Assembly: GCF_023073915.1 (NCBI RefSeq)
Contig: NZ_JADPKK010000023.1
Location: 124,001-188,000 of the forward strand
Length of the DNA stretch: 64,000 nt
Direction: 5' to 3'
Source: Bradyrhizobium sp. 149
GTDB lineage: Bacteria > Pseudomonadota > Alphaproteobacteria > Rhizobiales > Xanthobacteraceae
Shown: positions 27,187-34,919 of the stretch, piece after piece
How positions within the stretch are numbered: the first letter of the stretch is position 1
Layout: every line of letters begins with the position of its first letter
The notes under the pieces: model-generated
The model's input: the letters and a program-made list of their open reading frames with translations, nothing else
Told to the model about the DNA's origin: nothing
Database searches by the model: none
Program-made: the position numbers and the translations under genes

Positions 27187-27330
27187 TGGTAGATTGGTTC
27201 AACAACCGGCGGCTCCTGAAGCCTATCGGCAAGGCCCTGCCGCCGAAGCCGAGCAACGCTACTATGCCATGCTGGACAACCGCCATTGGCGGCATCACTT
27301 CGACCAAATGGCCTCCGGCAAAGCCGGGGC
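27187..27330 (+). mobile_element. IS3-family transposase remnant (3' end of orfB)
   Basis: VDWFNNRRLLKPIGKALPP followed, after a one-base shift, by EAEQRYYAMLDN matches the C-terminus of IS3-group DDE transposases (the usual form is VDWFNNRRLLEPIGxxPPAEAExxYY). Only about 45 codons remain; no inverted repeat or N-terminal part is visible. It lies between the glycosyltransferase and a broken LysR gene, and marks an old insertion. Confidence 0.65.
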
Positions 27331-27467
27331 GTTCACACGTGCGTTTCTGCCGTGACCTGCATCCATGTTGCGCTCGGTCAGTAAAAATGGGTTCCACCGC
27401 AATGTACCGGGCAAAGCAGGGCAAGAAGTCGAAGGTTCCACTTTGATGCGCCAGCGGTTGTGCTCGC

Positions 27468-28381
27468 CTACAGACCGTTCTGCCAGATGTCCCAGGGCGC
27501 CTCGGGACCAAAGCTTTCAACCATCCAATCAATGAAACTGCGCAGCTTCGGAGGCGGATGCCGCCCGGGCGGATGCACCGCAAAGATGCTCGAGGACTCT
27601 GCCTCGTAATGCTGAAGGAGCGGGCACCAAACGACCTTCCCTCAGATCGTCTCCCACGATAAAGGTGGGTGCCAAGGTGATACCGAGGCCGCTGATAGCG
27701 GCGCTACGCAGCAAATCTCCATTCGTGGCCTTGAGGCGTCCCTTGATCGGTACAGCCAGTTTCTTGCCGTCACGATCTGCAAAGTGCCATCTGGCAGACC
27801 GCAGCAGTACTCCAGGCAATGGTGCTTTGCTAGGTCGGACGGTTGCTTGGGTGCACCGTGTCGTTCGAGGTAGACAGGCGAGGCGCAAACAACGAATCTG
27901 CAGGGCGCGATCCGGCGAGCCATGAGCCGCGAATCCGGAAGATCGCCGATCCGGACGGCAAGATCGAACCCTTCTTCGATGAGGTCCACAATCCTATCGC
28001 TGAGGACCGCATCTATCTGCATCTGTGCGTACCGATCGAGAAAGCCAGCAATCACCGGGCCCAAGTGCCTTATCGCAAACGTGGTAGGGACACTCAGCCG
28101 GAGGATGCCACGCGGCGTGGCTTGAAGAGATAGTGCTGCCGCTTCCGCCTCGCTCACTTCCGATAGAATGACCTCGCAGCGCTTCCGGAATTCCTCGCCG
28201 GCCTCGGTCAATGTTAATTGGCGGGCTGTCCGGTTGAGGAGCCGCGCGCCCAGCAATCCTCGAGGGCGCGGATATGGTTGCTCACGGCCGCCGGGGAGAG
28301 CGACAGCTCCCGTGCCGCCGCAGAGAGGCTGCCCCGCTCCGTCACCCGGAGGAAAACATTCATGCTGCTCAGCCGATCCAT
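27468..28381 (-). pseudogene. LysR-family transcriptional regulator, multiply frameshifted
   Basis: The start MDRLSSMNVFLRVTERGSLS has the LysR HTH; the rest of the HTH and the effector domain (LLNRTARQLTLTEAGEEFRK, FDLAVRIGDLPDSRLMARRI) continue in a second frame, further parts (LRSAAISGLGITLAPTFIVG) in a third, and the end (LLQHYEAESSSIFAVHPPGR, ending NGL at 27468) in a fourth segment. Shifts are near 28255, 27790 and 27625. Restored it would be about 305 residues of the CrgA/DsdC-like clade. It is divergent from an intact SDR gene, its likely former target. Confidence 0.8.
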
Positions 28382-28492
28382 CACCCACCTTTAAGCAAAG
28401 GTAAAAACTGTTTTCACAATCCGGACGATTATATCCTCTACACGCAACATCCATCTTCCGTTCCGAAGGCACCATCCGACGGAGTCGAGAAG

Positions 28493-29230
28493 ATGAATCT
28501 CAGAGACAGAGTAGCAGTCGTTACTGGCGGCTCGCGAGGCATCGGCGCTGCGACTGCCAACAGGCTTGCGGGGCTTGGAGCCCAAGTCGCGCTGACCTAT
28601 TACCAGCATCGCGAGGCGGCGGATGCAATCGTCGAGCAAATCCGCCGCAGCGGTGGCGATGCCGCGGCCTTTGAAGCCGCCATCGAGGACGGCGCCTCGG
28701 TTAAGGCCATGACTGAAGGCGTGGTTTCCAAATTCGGGCGAGTTGACATCCTCGTCAACAATGCGGGCGTTTTCGCAACAAAGCCCGTCACCGAGGCTGA
28801 CCTCGCCTTTTACGCCCGCCAGTTTAATGCGAACGTCTGGGGGACCATTCAGGTCACGCAAGCCGCTCTTCCTTTCTTTCCTCCACGCGGGGGCCGCATC
28901 ATCAACATCGCCTCGGCGCGGGTGTTCGCCCCGCGTGACGGGACTGGCATCTACGCAGCGAGCAAGGCGGCGGTATCCGTGCTCACGCACGCGCTCGCGA
29001 TCGAGCTGGGGCCGCGGCAGATCACCGTAAACGCCGTCTCGCCCGCGGTGACCAACACCGACATGACGGCGAAAATGCCCCAGGAGAAGAAGGCATTGTT
29101 CGCCCAGGCCACTCCGCTCGGTCGCCTCGGCGAACCCCACGACGTTGCCGACGTCATCGCTTTTCTGGCGTCTGACGAAGCCCGCTGGATCAACGGTCGC
29201 ACGATTCGCGTAGACGGCGGCTTGACCTGA
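28493..29230 (+). CDS. short-chain dehydrogenase/reductase
   Basis: Classical SDR of 245 residues: TGGSRGIG cofactor loop (11-18), NNAG (89-92), catalytic Ser141, Tyr154 and Lys158 (YAASK), and the C-terminal DGG. The loop TYYQHR after beta-2 has no Asp, which favours NADP(H). Substrate unknown; FabG-like. The ATG follows a weak GTCGAGAAG. It is divergent from the broken LysR gene and followed after 20 bp by a broken MFS gene, an arrangement (LysR / SDR / MFS efflux) common in proteobacteria. Confidence 0.88.
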   Translation: MNLRDRVAVVTGGSRGIGAATANRLAGLGAQVALTYYQHREAADAIVEQIRRSGGDAAAFEAAIEDGASVKAMTEGVVSKFGRVDILVNNAGVFATKPVTEADLAFYARQFNANVWGTIQVTQAALPFFPPRGGRIINIASARVFAPRDGTGIYAASKAAVSVLTHALAIELGPRQITVNAVSPAVTNTDMTAKMPQEKKALFAQATPLGRLGEPHDVADVIAFLASDEARWINGRTIRVDGGLT

Positions 29231-29250
29231 CGGCGGACTGAGGTGCAGCG

Positions 29251-29800
29251 ATGCCTCTTGCGGTCTACGTCCTGGGCCTGAGCATTTTCTGCCTCGGCAC
29301 CACCGAGTTCATGATCTCAGGCCTTCTGCCGCGCACCTAGCGCACGAATTTCACGTGTCGCTTTCCGCGGTCGGGCTCTTGATCTCCGCCTTTGCGCTGG
29401 CGGTGGCGCTTGGCACGCCACCCCTGAGTGTTTTCGGGTGCGGCAGCCCCGCAGGACAGTCCTGCTGGTCCTCCTTAGCGTCTTCACGTTGGGCCAGATT
29501 CTTGCTGCCCTCGCGCCGACCTACGGCTGGCTGCTGGGCGCCCGGATCACCACGGCGCTGACCTTCGGACCGTTCTTCGCGATCGGAGCGGTTGCGGCCG
29601 TCGAGCTGGTGGAGCAGGAAAGCGGGCTCGCGCAATTGCGGTGATGTTCGGGGGCCTCACCATAGCCAATATCGCCGGCGTCCCGGCGGGCGCTTTCATT
29701 GGCGAGTATTGGGGATGGCGGGGCGCGTTCTGGACTGTCGCGGCTCTGTCGGCGCTGGCAGTGTTTGATGTCGGGCGATGTCTTCCGGCTGGTTCAACCG
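29251..29800 (+). pseudogene. MFS (arabinose-efflux type) transporter, frameshifted and 3'-truncated
   Basis: Begins with a good start (MPLAVYVLGLSIFCLGTTEF MISGLLP), then changes frame for helix 2 (VSLSAVGLLISAFALAVALG TP), again for helices 3-4 (TVLLVLLSVFTLGQILAALA, LLGARITTALTFGPFFAIGA), and again for helices 5-6 (GGLTIANIAGVPAGAFIGEY, WGWRGAFWTVAALSALAVF). After about 29790 similarity ends, so the second half of the protein is gone. Drug/arabinose efflux family by its start. Confidence 0.7.
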
Positions 29801-30104
29801 ACCCAAAAAGCTGGCATCATCTACGTGCCGAATTTGCGCCCTTCACCATCTGATATGGCGCAACAGCGCCCCGGTGATAGCACAGGATTCAGACACGATC
29901 GTCGAACTGAGGGAAGTCGTCGCACATCCAGCGGACGATACGGCTGCGCCGGCCCGGTTGGTGCCTTCGAGCAGCGCGCGTAGCGCTTCCACCTGCACGT
30001 TGTCCCACGCGAAGTTCCGTTGGGCCGTCCCCATCTGGCGGCGATGGTCTGCAGGATGATCGCCAGCGCCTTGCCGGATTCAATGGCCTCCAATTTCGCT
30101 TCGA
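29801..30104. other. no gene recognised; possible minus-strand remnant
   Basis: On the minus strand pieces such as AQRNFAWDNVQVEALRALLEGTNRAGAA and LEAIESGKALAIILQTIA look protein-like but are in different frames and short. I cannot name a family. On the plus strand nothing continues the MFS gene. Confidence 0.3.
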
Positions 30105-30590
30105 TCGAAGAGGCGCCGTAAAGGTTCGCAATCACGAGGTCGTCGACGAATGGCACACGTTGCTTAATCCGCAACGTTCGATCCCGGCCAAAATCGTTCA
30201 ATTGACCGGCATCACCAATGAGATGTGCGGGACGCGCCCGTGTTCGCGGACGTGGCAGGAGTTTCATGGATTTCATGGGTGACGGGATCTTCGTCGCCCA
30301 CAATGTCAACTTCGACTACGGCTTCATCGCGTATGAGTACGAACCGCTGGAGCGACGCTTCCGGTTTCCCAAACTTTGCACATGCGCGGGAATGCGGCGG
30401 CGCTATCCCGTCATAAATCCTACGGGCTCGGGAGACTCTGCGAAGTCTACGGAATCGAGCTGGACAATCATCATCGGGCGCTCTGCGACGCGCGCGCTTC
30501 CGTCCACCTGCTGAACCTGATCAACCGGAAACGCCACGCGGAAGTGGCGCAGGGCGCAGAGGCTAGGGTAGGCTGCCGAAACTCCCGGGC
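30105..30590 (+). pseudogene. DEDDh 3'-5' exonuclease (DnaQ/PolC-like), 5'-truncated and frameshifted
   Basis: Starts inside the domain at NHEVVDEWHTLLNPQRSIPA KIVQLTGITNEM; the first DxE motif is missing. After three small shifts come FMDFMGDGIFVAHNVNFDYG F (second Asp motif), FRFPKLCTCAGMRRRYP, and, after a further missing G, KSYGLGRLCEVYGIELDNHH RALCDARASVHLLNLI with the final H-x4-D. The indels are single G or T changes (near 30222, 30255, 30413). Intact relatives are about 200 residues. The parent protein would trim 3' ends; this copy cannot. Confidence 0.75.
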
Positions 30591-30800
30591 CATGACATGC
30601 AAACTTGCTCTGCCTTCTCTGACTTTGTCCGATGAAGGCATCGGCGCAGGACCAATCGCCGCCCGGCGATCGAGACCCCGCTGGTGCCACATCGGCCCTG
30701 TCGAGAGCGCGACAGTGATATGGCCCCGGAACAGCTCCACGCCAGGCCCATGAAGCTGCAGAAAAGGAAATCAACTTTCTCGTCGTCCAGCGCTCCCCCC

Positions 30801-30838
30801 AAAAAAAATGGCCGCCCCTTCGAAAGAAAGGGCGGCCA
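30801..30838 (-). terminator. intrinsic terminator of the hpaC-hpaB-cupin-amidase operon
   Basis: TGGCCGCCC (30809-30817) and GGGCGGCCA (30830-30838) form a perfect 9-bp stem; on the minus strand the stem is followed directly by eight U (plus-strand A run 30801-30808). It lies about 165 bases after the amidase stop. A second small hairpin, GACCCC-TTGC-GGGGTC, is at 30851-30866. Apart from these, I see no gene between 30591 and 31002. Confidence 0.85.
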
Positions 30839-31002
30839 AGTCTGGGAGGAGACCCCTTGCGGGGTCAACGGGCGAGTGTTCGCCCGCTACAGCGGAGCCG
30901 CGGGACTGCCGCGCTCACAAGTCGGGACTGGCACTGCTCTAAGACGTCTCAAGTTCGTGTCCCTTCTCCGGGGAGCTTCTTGCGATCGATGCGTTCGCGC
31001 CG

Positions 31003-32349
31003 TCAGTCCGAGGTCGATGCAAGCTTCTCGATGCCTGCCGAGATGGCCAATATTCTCCGGTCATCACCGGCCAGACCCGCGATCGTGACGCCGACGGGGG
31101 GCCCATAGGGGCTACCTGCAGGCAAGGACACGGCGCATCCGTCAATCAGGTTCACCAATGAGCTGTTCCGCAAGACGAGAGCATTGAGCCGGCCAAACTC
31201 CTCGTCCACCTCGAGTACGCGCAGGAGCGGAGGAATGATCGGGACCGTGGGCATCAGCACCGCATCGAACCCGGAAAGCTGCAAGCTTGCCCGCTCGATC
31301 ACAGCGGAACGCGCCTTTCCGAGATCTATGTAATCCGCGGCAGAGAGGTTCGCCCCGCGTCCGATGCGCGCCAGGACCCGCGGATCGAACATGTCGGATT
31401 TTTCACGGAGGTCCCCACGATGGAACGCGTAACTCTCCGCTGCCGCGAATCCCCCGTTCGCCTGAAGCGCGAGAGCATCCGAAAACGCGGAGATCCTGAC
31501 CTCGACGATATCAGCTCCCGCTCGTGAAAGCGTCTGCAACAGCGTTTCAAATCCACTGGCGACCTCTGGCTCAAGGTTATCAAGAGCAACCGTCGCGGGT
31601 ACGGCGATTCGCAGATGCTCAACGGATCGAGCTTCCGGCGTTAACGGATCAAACCCCGCGAGGATCGAGTCGAGCGCCGCACAGCAGCCAACCGAGCGCG
31701 CGAGCGGCCCCACGGAATCCAGAGTTGTCGAAAGCGGAACGACCCCGTCACGTGGTATGCGTTCGGCGGTTGGTTTGAACCCGACCAGTCGATTGAAGGC
31801 CGCCGGGATTCTGCAGGAGCCTCCCGTGTCGGTCCCCAGGGCAGCGTGCGCCATACCGTCGGCGACAGAAACAGCTGCCCCGGAGGATGATCCTCCAGGC
31901 GCTCGCCCCTTGTTTCGCTCGAAAACGCTTTTCGGCGTCCCGTAGTGCGGGTTCAGACCGAGCCCGGAGTAAGCGAACTCGGACATGTTCGTGCGTCCGA
32001 TCAGGATGAAGCCCATCCGGCGCAACCTCGAGATAACGGTCGCGTCCTTTCCGGCAGGAGCGACACTGGACCGGACAATGGATCCTGCTCGTGTCACTTC
32101 CCCCGCCGCGTCAAACAGGTCCTTCACCGACACCGGAATGCCCGCAAAGCGGGATGGCGCATTTCCTGCGCGCCGCAGCCCATCCATCGCGTGCGCTACA
32201 TCCAGCGCCCGTTCATTGACCTGCACGAACGCGGCCCGTCCCTCGCCGCCTTCCTTGCGGATGGCGGCAAGGCACGTCTCCACCAGCTCGACCGCTGTTG
32301 TGCGCCCGGCCTCCAGATCCTGCGCGAGTGACGCAAGCGTAGCAGTCAT
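31003..32349 (-). CDS. amidase (amidase-signature family)
   Basis: Hydrolyses a C-N amide bond by the Lys-cisSer-Ser triad. The 448-residue product shows K76 (PVSVKDLFD), the Ser pair region at 153-156 (PGGSSSG) and nucleophile Ser178 (TGGSCR), with the long signature in between. I place the start at MTATLASLA (32349), eight bases after the cupin stop; the longer frame overlaps the cupin gene. It is the last gene of the operon hpaC-hpaB-cupin-amidase. It resembles the AtzF/GatA-like amidases of catabolic clusters; substrate unknown, probably the amide formed after the monooxygenase step (inference). Confidence 0.9.
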   Translation of the reverse strand: MTATLASLAQDLEAGRTTAVELVETCLAAIRKEGGEGRAAFVQVNERALDVAHAMDGLRRAGNAPSRFAGIPVSVKDLFDAAGEVTRAGSIVRSSVAPAGKDATVISRLRRMGFILIGRTNMSEFAYSGLGLNPHYGTPKSVFERNKGRAPGGSSSGAAVSVADGMAHAALGTDTGGSCRIPAAFNRLVGFKPTAERIPRDGVVPLSTTLDSVGPLARSVGCCAALDSILAGFDPLTPEARSVEHLRIAVPATVALDNLEPEVASGFETLLQTLSRAGADIVEVRISAFSDALALQANGGFAAAESYAFHRGDLREKSDMFDPRVLARIGRGANLSAADYIDLGKARSAVIERASLQLSGFDAVLMPTVPIIPPLLRVLEVDEEFGRLNALVLRNSSLVNLIDGCAVSLPAGSPYGPPVGVTIAGLAGDDRRILAISAGIEKLASTSD

Positions 32350-32357
32350 GGCGGGTC

Positions 32358-32738
32358 CTATACCGGGTCGAAGTAATGGATCTCCAGCAGCAGGCACCCT
32401 TTCTCCGACCTGAAGGGACCATGATAGGCGCCGGGGGGCCGGCAGGCGTAGGTGTATGGGCTGAACGGCTCGCCACCCTCGCCGCTTTCATCGTTGCCGA
32501 CGGTCAGATCGCCCGATACGAGGAAGACCTCTTCCCAGTACTCATGCACGAAAGGTTTCGTCGTGTAGACACCCGGCTCGAACCTGAGCAGTCGCGTACG
32601 GCTGCCGCCGCGTCTGGCCTCGTCGAGCGCTCCAGCCAGGATCTTCTGCTTGATGCCGGCCGGATACCCGGGCGGTGTCTCCCAGCCCTCGTTCATATCG
32701 AGCGTGTGAAATTCGTCGTGCGCCTTGTTCATCGCCAT
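32358..32738 (-). CDS. cupin-domain protein
   Basis: 126 residues forming one cupin barrel. Motif 1 is EYWEEVFLVSGDLTVGN (His65 and Glu69-70 region as metal ligands) and motif 2 is ACRPPGAYHGPFRS with His. ChrR/cupin-7 like arrangement. Such small cupins in catabolic operons bind a metal and act as isomerases, lyases or dioxygenases, but the reaction cannot be read from the sequence. It lies twelve bases after hpaB and eight before the amidase, clearly in the same transcript. Confidence 0.8.
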   Translation of the reverse strand: MAMNKAHDEFHTLDMNEGWETPPGYPAGIKQKILAGALDEARRGGSRTRLLRFEPGVYTTKPFVHEYWEEVFLVSGDLTVGNDESGEGGEPFSPYTYACRPPGAYHGPFRSEKGCLLLEIHYFDPV

Positions 32739-32750
32739 TGTACGTACTCC

Positions 32751-34229
32751 TCAGGCTGCAGCCTGCTGTTTTCCAACCTCGTCGGCCAACGCGTAGCCTC
32801 CGAGAATCCCGTCGACGAGCGCGCTCGCGGCCGACCAGTCATAGGTGCGGAACGAGTGTCCCTTTGTCACGAAGGTCGCGCCGGCATAGAACATCTCGTA
32901 CTGCAGATGCCGCGAGGCGAATTCTGAACCGACCGCATCCCATGCCAGCTTGAAGAACTTGACCCGTTCCGTGGCGCTGGCGGCTGGTGACTGCTGCGTC
33001 CGCTCAATCAGTTCGGCGATCTCCGGATTTGCAAAGTCCTTGACCGACGACGGCAACATGATCAGACCGCCGCCGGCGAGATCGCGAAGCGTGTTGATGA
33101 TCTTCGGATACAGTTGTTGAGTGAGCGCCTGGGCAGCATACAGGGTGTGACGATCCGGGATGAAATAGCCGTTGTACAACGTTCCTTTCGCTTCCATGGC
33201 GGCGACCATCGCGTCGATCATGCCGCCTTCGGCGGCCAGCTGACCGAGCGTCTCCCGGACTTGCGGAAAGCCGATCACCCCGTTCACCTCGGCGATCCGC
33301 TTTGCGATACCGAGCAGGAAGCGAACCTTTACCGAGAGCCGGATCATCGCCTGATAGTTCTGGTAGACATGCGCAGGCGTCGCATGGAACTGCTTCTGGC
33401 ACATCTCCAGGTTCTTGAAGACGAAGATCCGGTCCCACGGCACCTTTACATCATCGAAATAGAGCACCGCATCGTTCTCGTCGAAGCGGCTTCCAAGCGG
33501 GTTGTCGAACACGGAGGGAGATGCCGCTTCGTAGGATTTCCTGGACAGGAGCGTGAGCCCCCTTGTGTTCATCGGAATGGCGAATGAGAGCGCATAGGGT
33601 TCGTCGCCGGGCTGGAGCGGCTGGATGCAGGTGACAAAGACTTCGTTCGCGACGACCCCCCCGGTGGCAAGCATCTTTGCGCCACGCACGGTGATGCCCG
33701 AGGCATCCTGATCGACCACCCCGGCCGTCAGGAATGCGTCCTTTTGCTGGGCCGCCGGCTTCGAGCGGTCCGCCTGGGGATTGATGATCACGTATGTGAG
33801 GTACAGATCGCGGTCGCGGGCGAACGTGTAGTAGTCCGCCAGTGCCCCAGCCCTCGCGGGATCGTAGGCCTGGAACACGTCCAGTCCCATGTACATACCC
33901 GCGATGCAGGATGCCACATGATCGGGCGCGCGTCCGAGAAAGCCGCCGTGCAATGCTCCCCAGGCTTCCAGCCCGCGCCGGCGCTCAACGAGATCCCCGG
34001 CGGTGTGCGGCAACTGCCAGATCCGATTGGCACGGTCGCCGCTCTTCGTCGGATAGGTCATAAGTTCGCGGTTTCCCGGATCCGCGACGAAGTCGTAGAG
34101 GCTGCCCACTGAATGCACCAGCCGCTCGAATGCCGGATGGCTCGTCGGATCCTCGATCCTGCAACCGTCAATGACAATCGCCCGCTTGTCACGGAGCGAC
34201 GCTACGTGTTGTTCGCCTGTCTTGATCAT
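32751..34229 (-). CDS. 4-hydroxyphenylacetate 3-monooxygenase family flavoprotein (HpaB-like)
   Basis: FADH2-dependent hydroxylase, the large part of two-component monooxygenases, with an acyl-CoA-dehydrogenase fold. In the 492-residue product: RPTSxPAF-type start (IEDPTSHPAFERLVHSVGSL), YLTYVIINPQADRSKP (flavin region), VVDQDASGITVRGAKMLATG, DDVKVPWDRIFVF and LAGGGLIMLPSSVKDF. These match HpaB/PvcC family members, which hydroxylate phenols, chlorophenols or N-heteroaromatics. The start MIKTGEQHV at 34229 follows AAGGAAGG; an in-frame start 19 codons upstream would overlap hpaC. Reduced FAD should come from the adjacent reductase. Substrate unknown. Confidence 0.9.
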   Translation of the reverse strand: MIKTGEQHVASLRDKRAIVIDGCRIEDPTSHPAFERLVHSVGSLYDFVADPGNRELMTYPTKSGDRANRIWQLPHTAGDLVERRRGLEAWGALHGGFLGRAPDHVASCIAGMYMGLDVFQAYDPARAGALADYYTFARDRDLYLTYVIINPQADRSKPAAQQKDAFLTAGVVDQDASGITVRGAKMLATGGVVANEVFVTCIQPLQPGDEPYALSFAIPMNTRGLTLLSRKSYEAASPSVFDNPLGSRFDENDAVLYFDDVKVPWDRIFVFKNLEMCQKQFHATPAHVYQNYQAMIRLSVKVRFLLGIAKRIAEVNGVIGFPQVRETLGQLAAEGGMIDAMVAAMEAKGTLYNGYFIPDRHTLYAAQALTQQLYPKIINTLRDLAGGGLIMLPSSVKDFANPEIAELIERTQQSPAASATERVKFFKLAWDAVGSEFASRHLQYEMFYAGATFVTKGHSFRTYDWSAASALVDGILGGYALADEVGKQQAAA

Positions 34230-34261
34230 TTCGTCCCTTCCTTTGTTGAGGCGACCGCCGG

Positions 34262-34780
34262 TCAGTAGTGGATCGGCAATGGCCATGTTGGCTCGCGCTG
34301 GCCGGCCTCGGCGAGCGCACAGTATTTTCCCCTGAAGAACACAAGCGGCGCCTCATCCTCGCGCGAGCTGAAACGGACAACCCTGCCCACGAAAATCAGA
34401 TGATCTCCCCCGTCGTATTGCGCGTAGGGCTCGCATTCGAAGTGCGCCAGCGCGCCCTCGAGGAGAGGTGCTTCGGCGTGCCCCAGCGAATGCGCGACAT
34501 CGCGCCACTTGTCGCCCAGTGCTTTTGCGAACTGGTTCGAAAGAGCCTCCTGCTGCCCGCTGAGAATGTTGACCGCAAATCCGGCGGCCGCACTCATGGC
34601 GGGCAGGCTCAACGCCCGACGATCCACACTGAACAGCACGAGAGGCGGATCCAGCGACACGGAGTTGAACGAACTCATCGTCATTCCGATCGCCTCGCCC
34701 GCACCGCTGCGCGCCGTAATGATCGCGACACCGGTGGCGAACTGGGACAACGCACGTCGAAATGATCGATCAGATGACAT
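34262..34780 (-). CDS. flavin reductase, HpaC-like
   Basis: NAD(P)H-dependent FMN/FAD reductase that feeds the HpaB-type monooxygenase encoded next. The 172-residue product has the split-barrel flavin-binding fold: RALSQFATGVAIITA, IGMTMSSFNSVSLDPPLVLF SV, FAVNILSGQQEALSNQFA, and HLIFVGRVVRF. First gene of the operon; its start is 18 bases from the palindromic operator at 34799. The TGA is 33 bases before hpaB. Confidence 0.92.
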   Translation of the reverse strand: MSSDRSFRRALSQFATGVAIITARSGAGEAIGMTMSSFNSVSLDPPLVLFSVDRRALSLPAMSAAAGFAVNILSGQQEALSNQFAKALGDKWRDVAHSLGHAEAPLLEGALAHFECEPYAQYDGGDHLIFVGRVVRFSSREDEAPLVFFRGKYCALAEAGQREPTWPLPIHY

Positions 34781-34791
34781 AGGTCCTTGTC

Positions 34792-34839
34792 GCTTTGTAT
34801 AATAGCTTTATTTCAAAGCTATTATGACGTTGTCGTCAA
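34792..34839 (-). promoter_or_regulatory. promoter/operator of the hpaC operon, MarR-type palindrome
   Basis: A perfect 11-bp inverted repeat, ATAATAGCTTT / AAAGCTATTAT, with five bases between (34799-34825). On the minus strand TTGACG (34834-34839) lies 20 bases before the core. The same core, with the same distance to TTGACC, stands at 42.3 kb before the other importer operon. Position over the promoter implies repression relieved by ligand. Confidence 0.8.
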
Positions 34840-34919
34840 GTCAAAACTGCGAGTTCGTCAGGATTTCTCTGCTGCACCGCATCGATGGAGACAGCGAGCT
34901 CCCGACCGGAAGGCCCGGG

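Noticed and set aside
1..30800. All frameshifts as pure sequencing error
   Set aside because: Not excluded, but the absence of any frameshift in about 35 genes from 31 to 64 kb, the 5' loss of dnaK, the multi-base loss in ku and the apparent seven-base repeat loss in the LysR gene speak against it.
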